Below, in pieces: positions 12,501 through 24,936 of a stretch of 64,000 nt of DNA. Each line of letters begins with the position of its first letter. Within the stretch, counting starts at the first letter, position 1. The notes under the pieces are model-generated. The model saw only the letters and a list, made by a program, of their open reading frames with translations, was not told where the DNA came from and made no database searches. The stretch is from Linanthus parryae (lineage: Eukaryota; Streptophyta; Magnoliopsida; Ericales; Polemoniaceae): contig JALGPY010000003.1 of the NCBI GenBank assembly GCA_023055425.1, forward strand, positions 16,675,001 to 16,739,000. The letters are read 5' to 3'. A program made the position numbers and the translations under genes.

Positions 12501-13484
12501 GATGACATACTACTCATTGGAAACGACATTCCCATGCTGCAATCTGTGAAAGATTGGCTAGGAAAGTGTTTCTTAATGAAGGACTTAGGGGAAGCAGCCT
12601 ATATACTCGGTATAAAGATCTATAGAGATAGATCTAAGAGGTTGCTAGGCCTAAGTCAAAGTACATATATTGACAAGGTGTTGAAACGGTTCAACATGCA
12701 AGATTCCAAGAAGGGATTCTTGCCCATGTCACATGGAATCACTCTTTCGAAGAGTGGTTGTCCTTCCAATGAGATTGAGAAGGAACGCATGAGTAGGATT
12801 CCCTATGCCTCGGCCATAGGATCTATCATGTACGCCATGTTATGTACTAGACCAGATGTGTCATATGCCTTGAGTATGACAAGCAGATACCAATCCAATC
12901 CAGGTGAGAGTCACTAGATTGCAGTCAAGAACATCCTAAAGTACTTGAGAAGAACTAAGGATGCTTTCTTGATATTTGGCGGTGAGGAAGAGTTGCGTGT
13001 AAGGGGTTACACAGATGCAAGCTTCCAAACTGACAGAGATGACTTTAGATCACAATCGGGATATGTGTTTTGCCTGAATGGAGCAGCGGTGAGCTGGAAG
13101 AGTTCCAAGCAAGAGACGGTAGCTGATTCTACAACAGAGGCTGAGTACATTGCTGCAAATGGCGCAGCAAAGGAGGCTGTTTGGATCAGAAAGTTTGTTT
13201 CTGAACTTGGTGTGGTCCCTAGCATTGCGGATCCAGTGGAGTTGTTCTGTGACAACACTGGGGCGATCGCGCAATCAAAGGAACCCAGATCGCACCAGAA
13301 TTCCAAGCACGTGCTCAGGAAATTTCATATGATTCGAGATATTATCGATAGAGGAGACGTTCGGATATGCAAGATTCCTACAGATGATAATCTGTCAGAC
13401 CCGCTTACGAAGCCTCTCACGCAGTGGAAGCATGAAGGGCACACTAGGAGTATGGGCATACGAGATGCGCCAGATTGGATCTAG
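9567..13484 (+). pseudogene. Angela-1 gag-pol polyprotein, two nonsense mutations
   Basis: One frame of 1306 codons from ATG 9567 (MANNSSSSQHS) to TAG 13482-13484. It is broken by TGA at codon 31 (9657-9659) and TAG at codon 1117 (12915-12917). Order: gag; zinc knuckle CHYCSQPGHWRRNC from residue 243; protease LDTGCGSH with Asp291; integrase zinc region from His426; integrase core Asp487, Asp550, Glu586 (35 residues between the last two); reverse transcriptase with YVDD at 977-980; RNase H with GYTDASF and STTEAEYIA, the latter two after the second stop. The gag-pol of Angela-2 has normal codons at both sites, so the stops are private to this copy. Relative to Angela-2 it lacks 11 residues in the KGKGK-rich linker. 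Products would act in cytoplasmic virus-like particles. Confidence 0.93.
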
Positions 13485-13488
13485 TGCA

Positions 13489-13498
13489 TGTGGGAGAC
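13489..13498 (+). promoter_or_regulatory. polypurine tract of Angela-1
   Basis: TGTGGGAGAC lies directly before the 3' LTR. The same site in Angela-2 reads AAGTGGGAGAC, so this copy has a less perfect purine run. It would prime plus-strand DNA synthesis. Confidence 0.7.
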
Positions 13499-14927
13499 TG
13501 TTGGAATAGATGCCCTAGAGGCAATCTAGTTTAGTATGAATTTGTATATGGCTAGAAAATTCATTTATTATTTATTGGATATTTAATATAATGAAGTCCT
13601 TAGATTTACAATTGTGTTGTTTATCTTAAATATCCCTAGTCAAGTATAATGATTAAATGGGACAATCATCTATAGACTAGTATGGGGTTGGATTGATATG
13701 GAGATATCACGATCCAACACATAGGTGTGCATTACGGAATGTTGCACTGGATTGACCCATCTCCGAGAAGGCTACATACATGTTATGTTGAGTCACAAGT
13801 GCTTCTCGCGGTGCAATGGTATTGTCATCCTTAGACTTGAAGTCACTAGATATTCTAGTTGTGGATCATTGTGATCTTGGTAGCGTTAAACGCTACACCG
13901 TAACTGGGTAGTTATAAAGGCGTGTACTGGATACAATGAGAAGCAAGCTTAGAGATCGTAGTGGACGTAGAGAGGATTTGCCCCTCCCACATAACGGGAG
14001 CAAATATCCTAGGCCACTCGAGGGATAGTGCTTATAGAATGTCTGGCCAGACTCAAATAAATCAATATAGGATATTGATGTTATTTGCACGAATAAGGCT
14101 ATTCCCATGGATCGAGAAACTATGGATTGGATATACGGGTGTGACTTGTATGTCTCGTGTCCAATCCGGATATGGAGGCAAAGGGATGAGACAATTACTT
14201 GTACAAGGTTGTCAAGATGACTATTCTATTAGTTGGCTAGAATGGATGTTTTGCTAGAGACCGCTCCATATTAGCAAATAGTTGCTACCAACTAGATAGA
14301 ACCTATGGGGTCACACGCTATATAGAGTTGAACTAGATTTGGGAATTAATTAATTGGATTAATTAATTATAAGGATCACTTTGCAAACCCTTGAAAACTT
14401 AGTAGGGACTAATTTGCAAAGAAGGGACTAAATTGAATTCTAGTTGGACTAGAATAAGTCCTTTAGGTAGTTAACAAGGAGTTGTTGGACTATATAAAGG
14501 ACCCTCCTTCCTTCCTTCCTCATAACTTATGCTCATTAGTGAACATAACAAGAGTGGGAGAGAACAAAAGGAGAGAGAGCTAGCAACAAGGAGGGCCGAT
14601 GCCGCCCCTTGCCGCCGCCCTCTTCCCTGTCGGCCAAAAGAGGCCGAAAGCCTCTTTTGTCTCGCTTTGCGTGATTCGTTCTTCCTCTTCCTAATCCGGG
14701 CTAGCACCAAGGAGTTTGGGAGATCTAGGATCAACTCTAGGCGTGGATCAACTATAGAGAACGTGACATTATTCGCGTTTGAAGTCATCAAGGAGAACCC
14801 AAAGGTGTGTTTATGATTTCTTACCTTTACTATCGTTATGTCTCTAGACTTGTGATCCTTGGAGGGTTTTGCATGGTTTATGTTTGATTATGCTTCCGTT
14901 GTGCGATCCATGAATCAAAACCCAACA
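13499..14927 (+). repeat. 3' LTR of Angela-1
   Basis: 1429 bp, TGTTGG...CCAACA, matching 6505-7933 with about 15 scattered substitutions and no length change that I could see. It is followed by the target duplicate GTTTC. Confidence 0.95.
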
Positions 14928-14932
14928 GTTTC

Positions 14933-15809
14933 TTGAATACATGTTTTAATTGGAAGTTGGTTTTTACTTGATGTACACTTTTTGAGCAATTACATGGAAC
15001 ATGAGATATTAATAAGACGTAATGACGTAAAGTGAAATAGTTGTACCGGGGAACATTTATTTTGGGATTGGTCGATGTTGACTAGGGTCTCTCGACCCAC
15101 TTTATTTTATTTTGCTCGGCCGCAACAGCCTGGAGTTTGCTCCATGTACTTACCTCTCTGGCCGTAAGAAGTCTTAGGGGGGTGTCGACACTTATGGTCT
15201 TGGTAGTGTGTGATGGTTGGTTCTTTCCCGTGTCAACTTGATAAAAGATGTATTTCCAAATACTTTGACTTTTATTGTTTAAATTTGAAAGTCTCGATTG
15301 GACAAAGGAGGAAGAGTTTGGGAATGTTTCCCCACAAGTGAAGTGATAAAGGAAAAGATTTGTGAATTCTTATTTCATACTTATACTCTTACTCAAATAC
15401 TTTACTCTTCAAACTCATGTGTTGTTTTTAAACTGCCTCATAATCTGTTTACATGCTTGGGTGTTGCTTACTCAGTATTTTCCGCTGACTTTGGAAACTG
15501 TGGTATTACTTTTTGTTTCTGCACCACAGGTTTAGGGGGAAGCTTGGATTGAGGGGGAAACGCGACATATCGTAGAACTAGCATGATTCACATTTATTTA
15601 TTTTATTTATAATTTATTTTAATTGCCCTAAATTTCTAGATTGGAATAATGTACATGTTTTTGGTGAGACAAGTTTTAAAGTTTTAATTAATTATTTTAT
15701 GGATTTTGGGTTGGATATGCTGTTATAAAATCTCCTTGTATTCGGGTTTAATCTCGAGTACGGAGTGACATCCCCGGGCTTCCGGCTTGGTTGTTTTGGG
15801 GGTGTTACA
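14933..15809 (+). repeat. gypsy (chromovirus-like) LTR, right half
   Basis: This is the continuation of 5489-6504 across the Angela-1 insertion. It ends GGGGGTGTTACA at 15809, a characteristic 3' terminus of plant chromovirus LTRs. The sequence after it has no primer-binding site, so this is a 3' LTR or a solo LTR. One short frame inside (15298-15552) shows no domain. Confidence 0.5.
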
Positions 15810-16041
15810 GTTCTTCAACCCAATATATGAAAATCAAGGTGATTGAAGATAAACTGAGGGAAACTAGTGCGGGGATTTTGACGGGGACACCGCAAGGAGC
15901 AATGTAGGTGTCGTCAAGAGGGAAATTTTGTTAAGAAAATTGGACGTTCAATTTTGACCCCTTCTTGTCGAATGTTTTGCGAAAGGACTGATGGAGTTAT
16001 GGATGTCGCCCTGGACATCTAAACTTACCGTGTGCTAATGT

Positions 16042-16299
16042 GTGTTGCGAGATATGGGGGAAATTTCATGGCTGCAAGATCGGAGCTTATGGAGTTGCTA
16101 TGCCAGATCTGTAGAGTGTGAAGAAAAAGATCTTCAACGAGCTTTGCAAAGGTTTAAAGACCTTTCCTATTTGCCACTAAATGTGGAAACAGATAGCAAA
16201 GAGCTTGCACATAAAATACGAATGGATGTTGTTGGGATTTTGAACAATGAACGAGCTCAATGGATTGATAGGGAGATGTGTTGTGGGAGGGGTAATTAA
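16042..16299 (+). pseudogene. RNase H-like remnant (probably LINE-derived)
   Basis: The 85-residue frame contains RSLWSCYARSVECEEKDLQRAL and NVETDSKELAHKIR. The second part resembles the (V)VETDS motif of the plant RNase H-like domain found at the end of many LINE polyproteins and in stand-alone reverse-transcriptase-derived genes. No reverse transcriptase or endonuclease lies next to it. Because the match is to short motifs only, the family call is moderate. It could also be a fragment of a host RNase H-like gene. Confidence 0.45.
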
Positions 16300-16353
16300 T
16301 ATATGTCGTTGTGGTAACAGTCTAACAGAGCACCGCATGAGGTGGCTCAATTA

Positions 16354-16753
16354 GGGAATCTCCAATATTGATATGCAGTTGTAACGCAAATAATACCTAG
16401 GAGTAGTGTTTTGCATTTTGCAGAAGCAGACCTACACCAACAATGTCATGTAAAATATATGTAAAATATATTTCTATTTAATATTCACTCAAAACACTTG
16501 CAACTAATGAACTGTGGATGAGAGAGAAAGAGAAGTTATAGGAAAATAGCTATCAGCATGTAGAAAATGTAGGAGACAAGAGTGAGAAAAAATAGAAAAC
16601 ATGCCTAAAATTTTATGCAGAACCAACACGGCGAGGCTTTTGCATGTTTTGTATTTTTCCTCCAGTTTGCATGTTCTGTTGGAGTCCATTTTTTTACGAA
16701 CTCATTTATATTTTGCATAAGATGTTGATTTTTATGATCGATTGAAGATGCCC
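16354..16753 (+). mobile_element. Tourist-like MITE (PIF/Harbinger type)
   Basis: The ends are imperfect inverted repeats: GGGAATCTCCAATATTGAT at the left and, read backwards, GGGCATCTTCAATCGATCAT at the right. They are flanked by the trinucleotide TTA on both sides (16351-16353, 16754-16756), the PIF/Harbinger target preference. The 400-bp interior is AT-rich and non-coding. Confidence 0.6.
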
Positions 16754-16756
16754 TTA

Positions 16757-17138
16757 GGGTTGCGTGAATGAAGAACTAAGTCATTTGTAGAAAAACCACC
16801 AGGCCATTTATAGGAGGTGTTAGCCCAAGATAGGTTTGGGTTGGGCTAATTTTGGGCCTCGTTGTTTGTTCGACTTTGGGCTTTTGTAATGTTTGCTTGG
16901 AAGCCCGTTGGTTCCTTTTTATGAATAGCATGTTAAAAAAAAATAAGAAGAAACGATTTAATACTCCAATGTCTTATTAATTTATTTAATATGGATTTTA
17001 CACCAATAATTTTCAACAAAATCAAACCAGATGTCGCTTGGTTCAACGCACATTTCCATCGCCATTGTTATCCTAGATTTATGAAATTTAAAGTAAAGAT
17101 ATAAAAGATAAACTAGTTCCATAAAAGACAACGATATT
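16757..17138. other. spacer downstream of the ERF gene
   Basis: AT-rich DNA holding the likely 3' untranslated region of the minus-strand ERF gene. I see no other gene or repeat. Confidence 0.4.
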
Positions 17139-17504
17139 TCAACACTCTTCTGGTGCCGGAAGGTTAAGATCGATTTCAACTCCGCGGGATGTCGCGGGGG
17201 CTTTTCCTGGTTTCTTGATTTTATTCCTTGTCTGAGGGGTACTTGCTATCTCCCCTGACAAAGGGAAGTTCAAACGAGCACTAGTGCCATAATGTTCACG
17301 GGCAGCGGCGTCGTAAGCTCTAGCTGCAGCCTCCTTCGTACTAAATGTGCCCAACCAAAATCTCTTTCCCGATTTGCTTATCACAGCGCTATACTTCCCA
17401 TTCTGCCTCTTTTGGATCCCTTTGTAGTGCCTCTCCTGCACCGGCGCGGCATTCAGGTGGTCCATGTTGTCGACATCGCTCAGAAACCTTGTTACGGGAG
17501 CCAT
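17139..17504 (-). CDS. small AP2/ERF-domain protein with C-terminal EAR-like motif
   Basis: An intact single-exon frame of 121 residues. Residues 26-80 form one AP2/ERF DNA-binding domain: HYKGIQKRQNGKYSAVI, then FWLGTFSTKEAAARAYDAAA and SARLNFP. The WLG and AARAYD blocks are conserved, but the first strand is unusual (YKGI and NGKYSA instead of the normal RGVR..PWG.FAAEI). The C-terminus carries DLNLP, an EAR-like repression motif that recruits TOPLESS-type co-repressors in known ERF repressors. It is therefore probably a small nuclear repressor. It is about half the length of typical ERF3/ERF4-type repressors. A TATATAA box lies 80 bases upstream of the ATG. It could be expressed or a decaying duplicate: no frame defects are visible. 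Confidence 0.8.
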   Translation of the reverse strand: MAPVTRFLSDVDNMDHLNAAPVQERHYKGIQKRQNGKYSAVISKSGKRFWLGTFSTKEAAARAYDAAAREHYGTSARLNFPLSGEIASTPQTRNKIKKPGKAPATSRGVEIDLNLPAPEEC

Positions 17505-17583
17505 TTTCTCATACGCCTTCTAGAATGATGGGAGGAAAATGATATGATTTTTTGTGTGAATAGTAATCAAATTTGTAAGGAGC

Positions 17584-17590
17584 TTATATA
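17584..17590 (-). promoter_or_regulatory. TATA box of the ERF gene
   Basis: The minus strand reads TATATAA, 80 bases before the start codon at 17504, a normal spacing for a short plant 5' leader. Confidence 0.5.
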
Positions 17591-17599
17591 GTAGCGTAA

Positions 17600-20348
17600 T
17601 GTTATCAACATTAACGTAGAGTTAAATATTGACATAATATTTTATATATATGCTTAACTATTAACTACCTACCCACCAAGAGTTTTGTAATAAGTTAATT
17701 GTATCCCCCATTTACAATAACTTTGTCAACCTAAAACTGAAAGATGGAAGTCCGTTACTTAACAGAATATTTTGTCAATTGACAAAGGAGTCCATTTTAT
17801 TGAGGGTACAATTGTTCACTGCATAAAAATATTAACACCACCGCAACCTCCAACATCGCCAACTAAGCCGCCACATGTTGCTCTATCCAATTATTTTGGC
17901 AAACAGAGTGTCCGTGAATTTTTTGGTTACTCAAAGAGCACCACGTAAGCTGCATGACACTTGGTACTGTCCACCATTCATTGACTGAAAGAAATCTCCA
18001 CGAGAATTAACCAATATTCCTACAGGTTATAAAAAAATTGGATTCCTACTTGGCTATTTTTTCTCTCTCCAACTCACATAACTTTTATTTCATACGTAAA
18101 AAATGTGAGTGAACTGGAGCACCACATGTTGTTTTCTCAGTGAGAACCTAATAATTTCACCCCGTTATCCTTGTACTCCACGTCAATGTCCCATCAACAT
18201 CAGCCTCCTCTAGCTCAGGCTCAAACTCCAACAAACACCCAAAATCCATTCCAACCAAACCCGACCCCAACCATGCATACCCAAACTCAGAAACCTCCAT
18301 TACTCTAGGCGGGAAATCCCAGCAACCCAATCGACACCCCATCACTTCAAGCAATCTATGCTGTAACTTATTCGACTTGCATCAATCAAACAAAGAACCT
18401 CAATCGACACAATTAAGCTCCTTAAACTAGATTTCAAGAAATCTCGAAGTTAACATATTTCAGTTAAATCCTAATGATACTGAACTAATCATAAGCAACA
18501 TACTATACCAAGTTTAATTTGAAACATACCCAATCGATTAAGAGAGACAGGGATGGGAGATAGAGAGAGGTCAGTAGAGAGAGAAGAAAAAGAGGGACAC
18601 TCTTACAGGAATTGGGTCAAGTGAGAAAGACATAGTGATAGAGAGAAGCAGAGAGAGGTAGGGAGAAGAGCGAGAGAGAGGCATCGAGAGAAGACCAATA
18701 GAGAAAGTAGAGTGAGGCATAGATTCATGGATGGTTCATCCCTTATTCCTCACTAGTGCATCACCCTATGTCGAGGCACTACTCAACCTCTAGATTCGAC
18801 AAACATATCTATATTGTATAATTTAGTAATTATTTTCATGGTTTTGAAACTTTTGTTTGTTCTTTTTGTTTTAATTATGAGATTTAAATTTTAAAACATA
18901 TATGAAAAGGTGAATTGGGTGGGGGGAATATTAGTGTTGGGTTCACATGGAGAAAGTGGATAAGGGGATAGACTATTCCCACTTTATCTTTTGGGATAAG
19001 CAAGTGAGAAAGTGAATCTTTATAAATTTTGATGTTTGGATGACTTATTTGTAGTTTTGTTGGAGGTGTCATATTTTGGGAATACATTAATCCCCATAGC
19101 AGATTGATATATAGATATTCTCCAATTTATGTCTTCCATTTGTTTATTTTCTTTTCGTTTTCAGTTTTCTTTCCTTTTCCTTTTATGTTTTTTTTTTTTT
19201 TTTTTTTTTTCTTTTCATCTTTCTCAATGTTGACATTTATACCTTCCTTACACCGTTAGCATTTGTATGGAGGTTTTCTCAAGTTTTACATGACATATAT
19301 TTTACAGACGGGGTGCAATCAACATATTCCAAAAATTGGGGTTCCATTGCGATAGTTTGGACATAACAGAGATATGTAGTAAATAACATGTCCTTCTTTT
19401 ATCGTAGCACATAAAAAAAACTATTAATGTGAAAGAAAATTGCAGCTAATAATTTATCATTTCTTTTAACATAACATAGAAAGAAACTATTAACGTGAAA
19501 GAAAATTGCTAATGACGAAAAATGTGTTTATGCCGGACAAAATTTTATTTTCTAACAATCACAAATTGTAGATTTGTTCGATGTTTTATTCAAACCCATC
19601 TATTTAATAAAACATGACAGTTGATTTCGAAATGAATTTTACACCATTAGAGCTCTCTAAGGGACAATTCCCATTTTTGAAATAATCTTTTTTAGAATAT
19701 TTTTTAAAAAAACCTTAGGTGAGGAACTTGCAATTATAAAAAAGACTACTTTAAATGGAAATTAATAAACACCCGTATAAAAAATATTTATATCCCAATT
19801 GTGGATATTACTAATGAATGTGGACACTTTTCCCTTATATATTTCAAAACTAAAGAGTAATACCGCATGGAAAGAATTTTAGACACAAGCATAGACATTA
19901 TTTGCAAACAGAGTAAAAATTAATTCTAAAAGGAAAATTTGAACCCTTAGAAAACTAATTTAAATTAGTTAAGTAATAAATTATGTCCAAATTTATGTCA
20001 AAATTCTATCCATTTTGAGTTATTGAAAACTGCAACGTGTGACTAAAAGAAGTTATAGTAAAATAAAATTAATAAAACCAACATAAAAGGAAATTGCGTC
20101 CCAATAGCTGATGCCACACATGGTCAAGCTAAATCATATTGTAGAAAGTGATACATTCATGCCTATATGGAAAAGTTAAATTACTTTATTGTAAAAGAGT
20201 AAACTATATTATAAAATACGACTATACGAGATATTTTATTGGTGAATATCGTCCACATGATGTAAGTCTATGTGTAATTACAATTGACATGAGTTTGCCA
20301 TAATGCTCACATAAAAGATCTTATGATTGGGCCGAGCTCAGTAGCTTG
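17600..20348. other. AT-rich intergenic spacer
   Basis: No supportable gene. It contains GAGAG-rich DNA (about 18545-18720) and a 23-T homopolymer (19188-19210). The minus-strand frame 18354-18157 (65 residues) has no recognisable domain and is not called. Confidence 0.4.
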
Positions 20349-23300
20349 TGTCACCTCCCCCTCCCGTCGACGCCAATTAGCGATGGTTAAACTTTGCATT
20401 AACGGGGTGAGGGCGCGAGATGCCGGTGAGGTCTTGACTCGTCGAGAGGTTAAATAAGTTATTTATAAAAGTCATGATAAAAATTTCAAAAAATAACTTT
20501 GCGGAAACGTAAATAACAAATTTACTTGGGGTCGTCTTGATAAAAAATTGACTTGTAAAAGTTGCTCAAGAAAAGAAAGTTTGAACTTGAAAATAATTAT
20601 CATGTAGCCCTCTCGACTCATAACATAAGCAGAGCATAACACGAGAAATGTTCTAAGTATCATACAAAGGCTCATACGAGGTCTTATAATCATACATACA
20701 AACTTTTACATTCTTAAAAAAAAATCACTAACATGTATTCCATAAGCTACAAGTCATCTGTCATATTTTTAACATAAGAGCACATAAGCATCATCAAGCC
20801 TACGAGTCAACACATACGAGCTTAACATCCTTTCCACTTCTTGCTTCTTACGTGTTCTTAAAAACTGGAACAAATGTAACTTGATAGGGTGAGCTCAACA
20901 AGCTCAGTGAGTTACGCCTACGCTCCTCTGTAGGTTTAGAAAATTAAAAAGGGCTAACTTTTCATGGAGCATCATGAACATAAGCCATAGTCATGCATAC
21001 ATATACTTGTGGAACTTGAAAGATCATGACATTCATAAAACATAACGTGGATCATAAAGAAAGCGTAACATTAAGCATAACTTGAGTCATGATAAATCAT
21101 ATTGTTCCCAGTAGGAATCTTGCTTTGTCTCACGTAGAGACCTTATCATACTTGTTTAGTTTCTTGTCTTATTGGCCCGTGATAACCTTCTTGACTTAAC
21201 ATAACGTAAGGACATGTCCATCACGACGGATCGTGAGGCGACGCGTGTCTGCTTATATTTCCCCCATAAAAAGGTTCATAGCCTGCCTATACCCGACAGG
21301 AGGTTTCACTCTGGTACTGTGGCCTTTCTGAAATCGTGTTTTATTATCAAACGTTCATTTATTTTCTTTGTTAGCATCCATGGGGCCATGAACATTTCAC
21401 TTGAATAAAAATCATACATACATAATAGTTGGGAGAACATGAACATACATAAACTTGTAAGAAACGTGAGGGTAGGTACAAACTTCGGGAGATAGGGTAA
21501 CTCAACTTGCCAGCTTAAGCCATTTATTTGCATTCCTTCAATCTCAAACAACTTTAAGCATATGAGCATAAAATCCGACGTCATATAGATGGAAAAGTAG
21601 GCTTTAAATCACACATATAATCACTTAGCACGAATTCATTCAAAGCGTGGCACATTCCTACATCACTTAGCTAAATGACATGAATCTTATTAATGCAAAT
21701 GAACTAACTTTTCTCATATTCATATCTAGAACCTTATACTTCTTATTAAATGAATATAAAATATATAATGATGCACATAAAATCAATATGACATATATTG
21801 AACTAAAAAGTAACTTACACCAGCTAGTTCTAAGAAATTTGATAAACTTCTAAATTATGCTTTTAAGCAAAGTGTAACTATCGCTGGTACAAAAATGTTG
21901 CTCAAAATTGTTATTTGGGACCTGAAATTTTGACACAATATAGATGAAAAGTTTATATATAACATATAATAATATCAAAAATTATTAAAACTTCTAAGTA
22001 TTTTTAAATATTAAATTTCTGGTATGCTTAGGTGCGAAAATAGAGGCTGGTAGAAACCTTGGCATTAAGTCCAAAAAAAATTCATACAAACTCCAAAAAT
22101 TATAAAAATTTAACAGCACGTAGATAACACCACTGGAAATAATATATGCAAATTTATAAAGATTTGGACAAGAATAAGTATATGAAATCGATGAAACACT
22201 CTCTTCTCTAGGGTTAGACAGATTCACAAAACAACCCCAACTTTTGCCAATTAAAATGTAAATATAGGTCCAATTTATTCTAAAAATTTTACTGTAGAAA
22301 TATCATATGTAAATACACAAACCATGAATTTTTCATAATTTTATACAGTGTCTAAGTATTTTTCTCAATTTCGTGAAAATAGGCTCAAGACATGAACTTT
22401 ATGGTTTTCTCTACTTGAAAAACTTGTTGCATGCTAGAATTATTCCACAAAAATTACAATTAAACTAACAAAAGGTCTAAATCATGTACATATCACAACC
22501 CACCATATCTTCTTACATGATTCTAGCAACAAACTTGTTTTTGATGACATGCATGAATGTTCTAATGTGGGTTTTATGAAATATGCAACATTCAAGTACC
22601 AATATTATGATTTAGCCATGAGAATGATGAAGCATGCATGGAGATGTGGGAGATGTTCAAAAGTTACCAATCATGTATCAAACCACACATGCAACTCAAT
22701 ATCAAGTAATTTCATACAAATAACATGAACTATCTACAAATTGAACACATAAAGAAGAAACGAGTGCTTACAAATAAGCCTTGAGAGGAACTAGAGGTTG
22801 ATATTGGGTTCTTGGAGGTTGGGAGAGCTAGGATTCTTGAATAAGATGAAGGAAAAGACACCCCAATGCATAGTATAACAATGGACTTGAGTTTCTCATG
22901 AATCGAGAGGTAGAAAATAGAGTTTTGGCCTTTTGAGGGTGTTTTATGAGGGTCAACGCCTAAAAACAGGAATTTTGTTCTTGAGGGAGACTTTGAGTGT
23001 GAAAGAGAGTGGGAGAGATCTCGAGAGGTATTGGGAGTGCTAGAGAGTGACTTGATGGGATGTGGGGTATTCATAGAGCTATGCATGTAATGAGGGCATA
23101 ATATTATATCATAAATGACTAGTTGAGTGGATGAAAGATTAAGATGCAAACATTAATTGAAATACATGCTAGTTTAGGGTAAATGATGTAAAAATACAAA
23201 AATAGATATGTTGGTACATAAGATTTAAATTTTGGAAAACATTACCAATTCACATTAAGTGTTGGGACAAACTAGAAATTTAATACTAACTAATAAGTTG

Positions 23301-23434
23301 GCACAAATAACATTCTGAAAATATTTATTTAAGGTATAACATATTCAATGAAAATTTACATTAATACACATGTTTAGAAAATACTAAGATCTCTTAAAAC
23401 ATAAACGTGCAACATAAATATGAGGGTTACTACA
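20349..23434 (-). repeat. probable solo gypsy LTR (about 3.1 kb)
   Basis: On the minus strand it begins TGTAGTAACCCTCA at 23434 and ends GGGGAGGTGACA at 20349, the TG...CA and TGTAGTAACCC style of plant chromovirus LTRs. An internal minus-strand stretch CTGAGCTTGTTGAGCTCACC (near 20920) is also typical. Flanks are GCTTG (20344-20348) and GCATG (23435-23439), a 4/5 match to a target duplication. No internal domain lies beside it, so it is read as solo. The short frames inside have no domain. Confidence 0.55.
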
Positions 23435-23439
23435 GCATG

Positions 23440-24930
23440 AGCCTGTAACCAAGCGGGACATTAAACTGATTGAGTCGGTGGATGATAATTCCAACCCACC
23501 ACGGGTTGTCTAAGCATTTTAAAAAAATGTCTTATGATTTGAGTTTATACTTAATACTATTCTCTGTAGACATTTGTCTTATCTTTATTTCATGTATCCA
23601 CAGGCTATCAATTCACAACATGTTGTCACCTCATTCACTCTACATGCATGTATATCCATAGTACATGTACTTTAACACCCCAACCGTCGTAAGGCGGAAA
23701 ACCTTAGGACACCGCCAGACTCAAGGTAGTCTGCTCCGAGTAGGCTGGGTTTACCCAAGTCAGAGCAGAATCAGAGATAACCAACATTTAACCTTTATAA
23801 GGAACATGTACTGTCAAACACATGTCAAAAATACAGTTCTTCAAAGGATCTATATTACATATGACTAAGCTCTTTGATTCCATGCACTCATCTTGGGGGT
23901 TTAAAAACGCTGTAGACAAAAAATCAGAACTACTCTGAGACTGCATTAAAAAAGTGAATGATTTAACACGTAAGTTTAGAAATTTGTTTCTAGTATGAAA
24001 AGGTTAAGTAGTTGAGAAAACATTTTTCTTTTAAAAGTATTCATTGTCATATGCTCAGGTTGAAGAAAATGGTTTCAAGTAATTCAAGTTCTCAGTGTAG
24101 AAATCAAGCTCCGACTTAATTGTACATATCAAATGTGATTTAAAAATTATGGACATTTTCTCATAATTCCTGATACTGGAGACTCCAACCAAACAACCTT
24201 TTATGGCGAATTTCGAATCCCATTACCTTTAGGGTTGTAAAGATTAGATTCACATATAGGAAAGATGACCAAATCAAACCACCCGGCAACTACACCTCAA
24301 GTGTCAACAACACCTAATGAGCTCACATGACCCAAGAGAGTAATAGTAGAGCTTCATGCTGAGTACAACTTAGATACACAGCTGAATCTGGGAGAAATCT
24401 GTAATGGCTCTACCATCCACATAGCCTATTAAAAAATGGAGTTCAGGGATCTACAATGGCTCTACACCCAAACCTTGAGCCTGAGGCCAGAACATGACCT
24501 GAAGACCTATCCAATATATCACAGAACTAGTATTAGTATCCGGTAACGATATATGTTAAGGCTCAGCAATTTTGGAACATTAAATATATCCTAGAGATCT
24601 ATTGGCCAGCAAGGCAACTATGTAATAAACTTATTGAGACTTTTTCTCATATTAAAACTGTAGCTATAGTTGTAAACATTGACAATTACGAGAAATTGAG
24701 GGAAACTACTCACTTGACAACCAACAACAAACTAACACTCGTCTAATGGATGATATATGCTACTCCAACTGCATCTACCCATTAATATTTAGTCTATCAA
24801 CATGTATCATCGATATGAGGTGATATGTAAGTGTGCAATACAGGTCATGCAAGCCATTGCATGTCTATCACGAATTTTGATGCCGGCTTTTTCAACCTAC
24901 TTAAGAAGCATGTATGTGTAGCCGGGGGCT
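23440..24930. other. intergenic spacer
   Basis: I see no gene, RNA or clear repeat structure in this stretch. Short frames are scattered and not domain-bearing. Confidence 0.35.
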
Positions 24931-24936
24931 CTCATG

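Larger units (their letters stand above)
6505..14927 (+). mobile_element. Angela-lineage Ty1-copia retrotransposon, complete, 'Angela-1'
   Basis: A full element of 8423 bp: two 1429-bp LTRs starting TGTTGGAATAGATGCCC and ending CCCAACA, a PBS, a 1.6-kb leader, a single gag-pol frame and a polypurine tract. It is flanked by a perfect 5-bp target duplication GTTTC (6500-6504 and 14928-14932). The LTR start and the gag N-terminus resemble the cereal BARE/WIS/Angela group, which is known to occur in dicots too. By eye the LTRs differ at about 15 of 1429 sites, so insertion is recent. It sits inside a gypsy LTR. Two nonsense mutations and a changed PBS make it non-autonomous now. Confidence 0.95.

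Noticed and set aside
22730..23149. 139-residue minus-strand frame
   Set aside because: Ser-rich, no domain, and inside the probable solo LTR.
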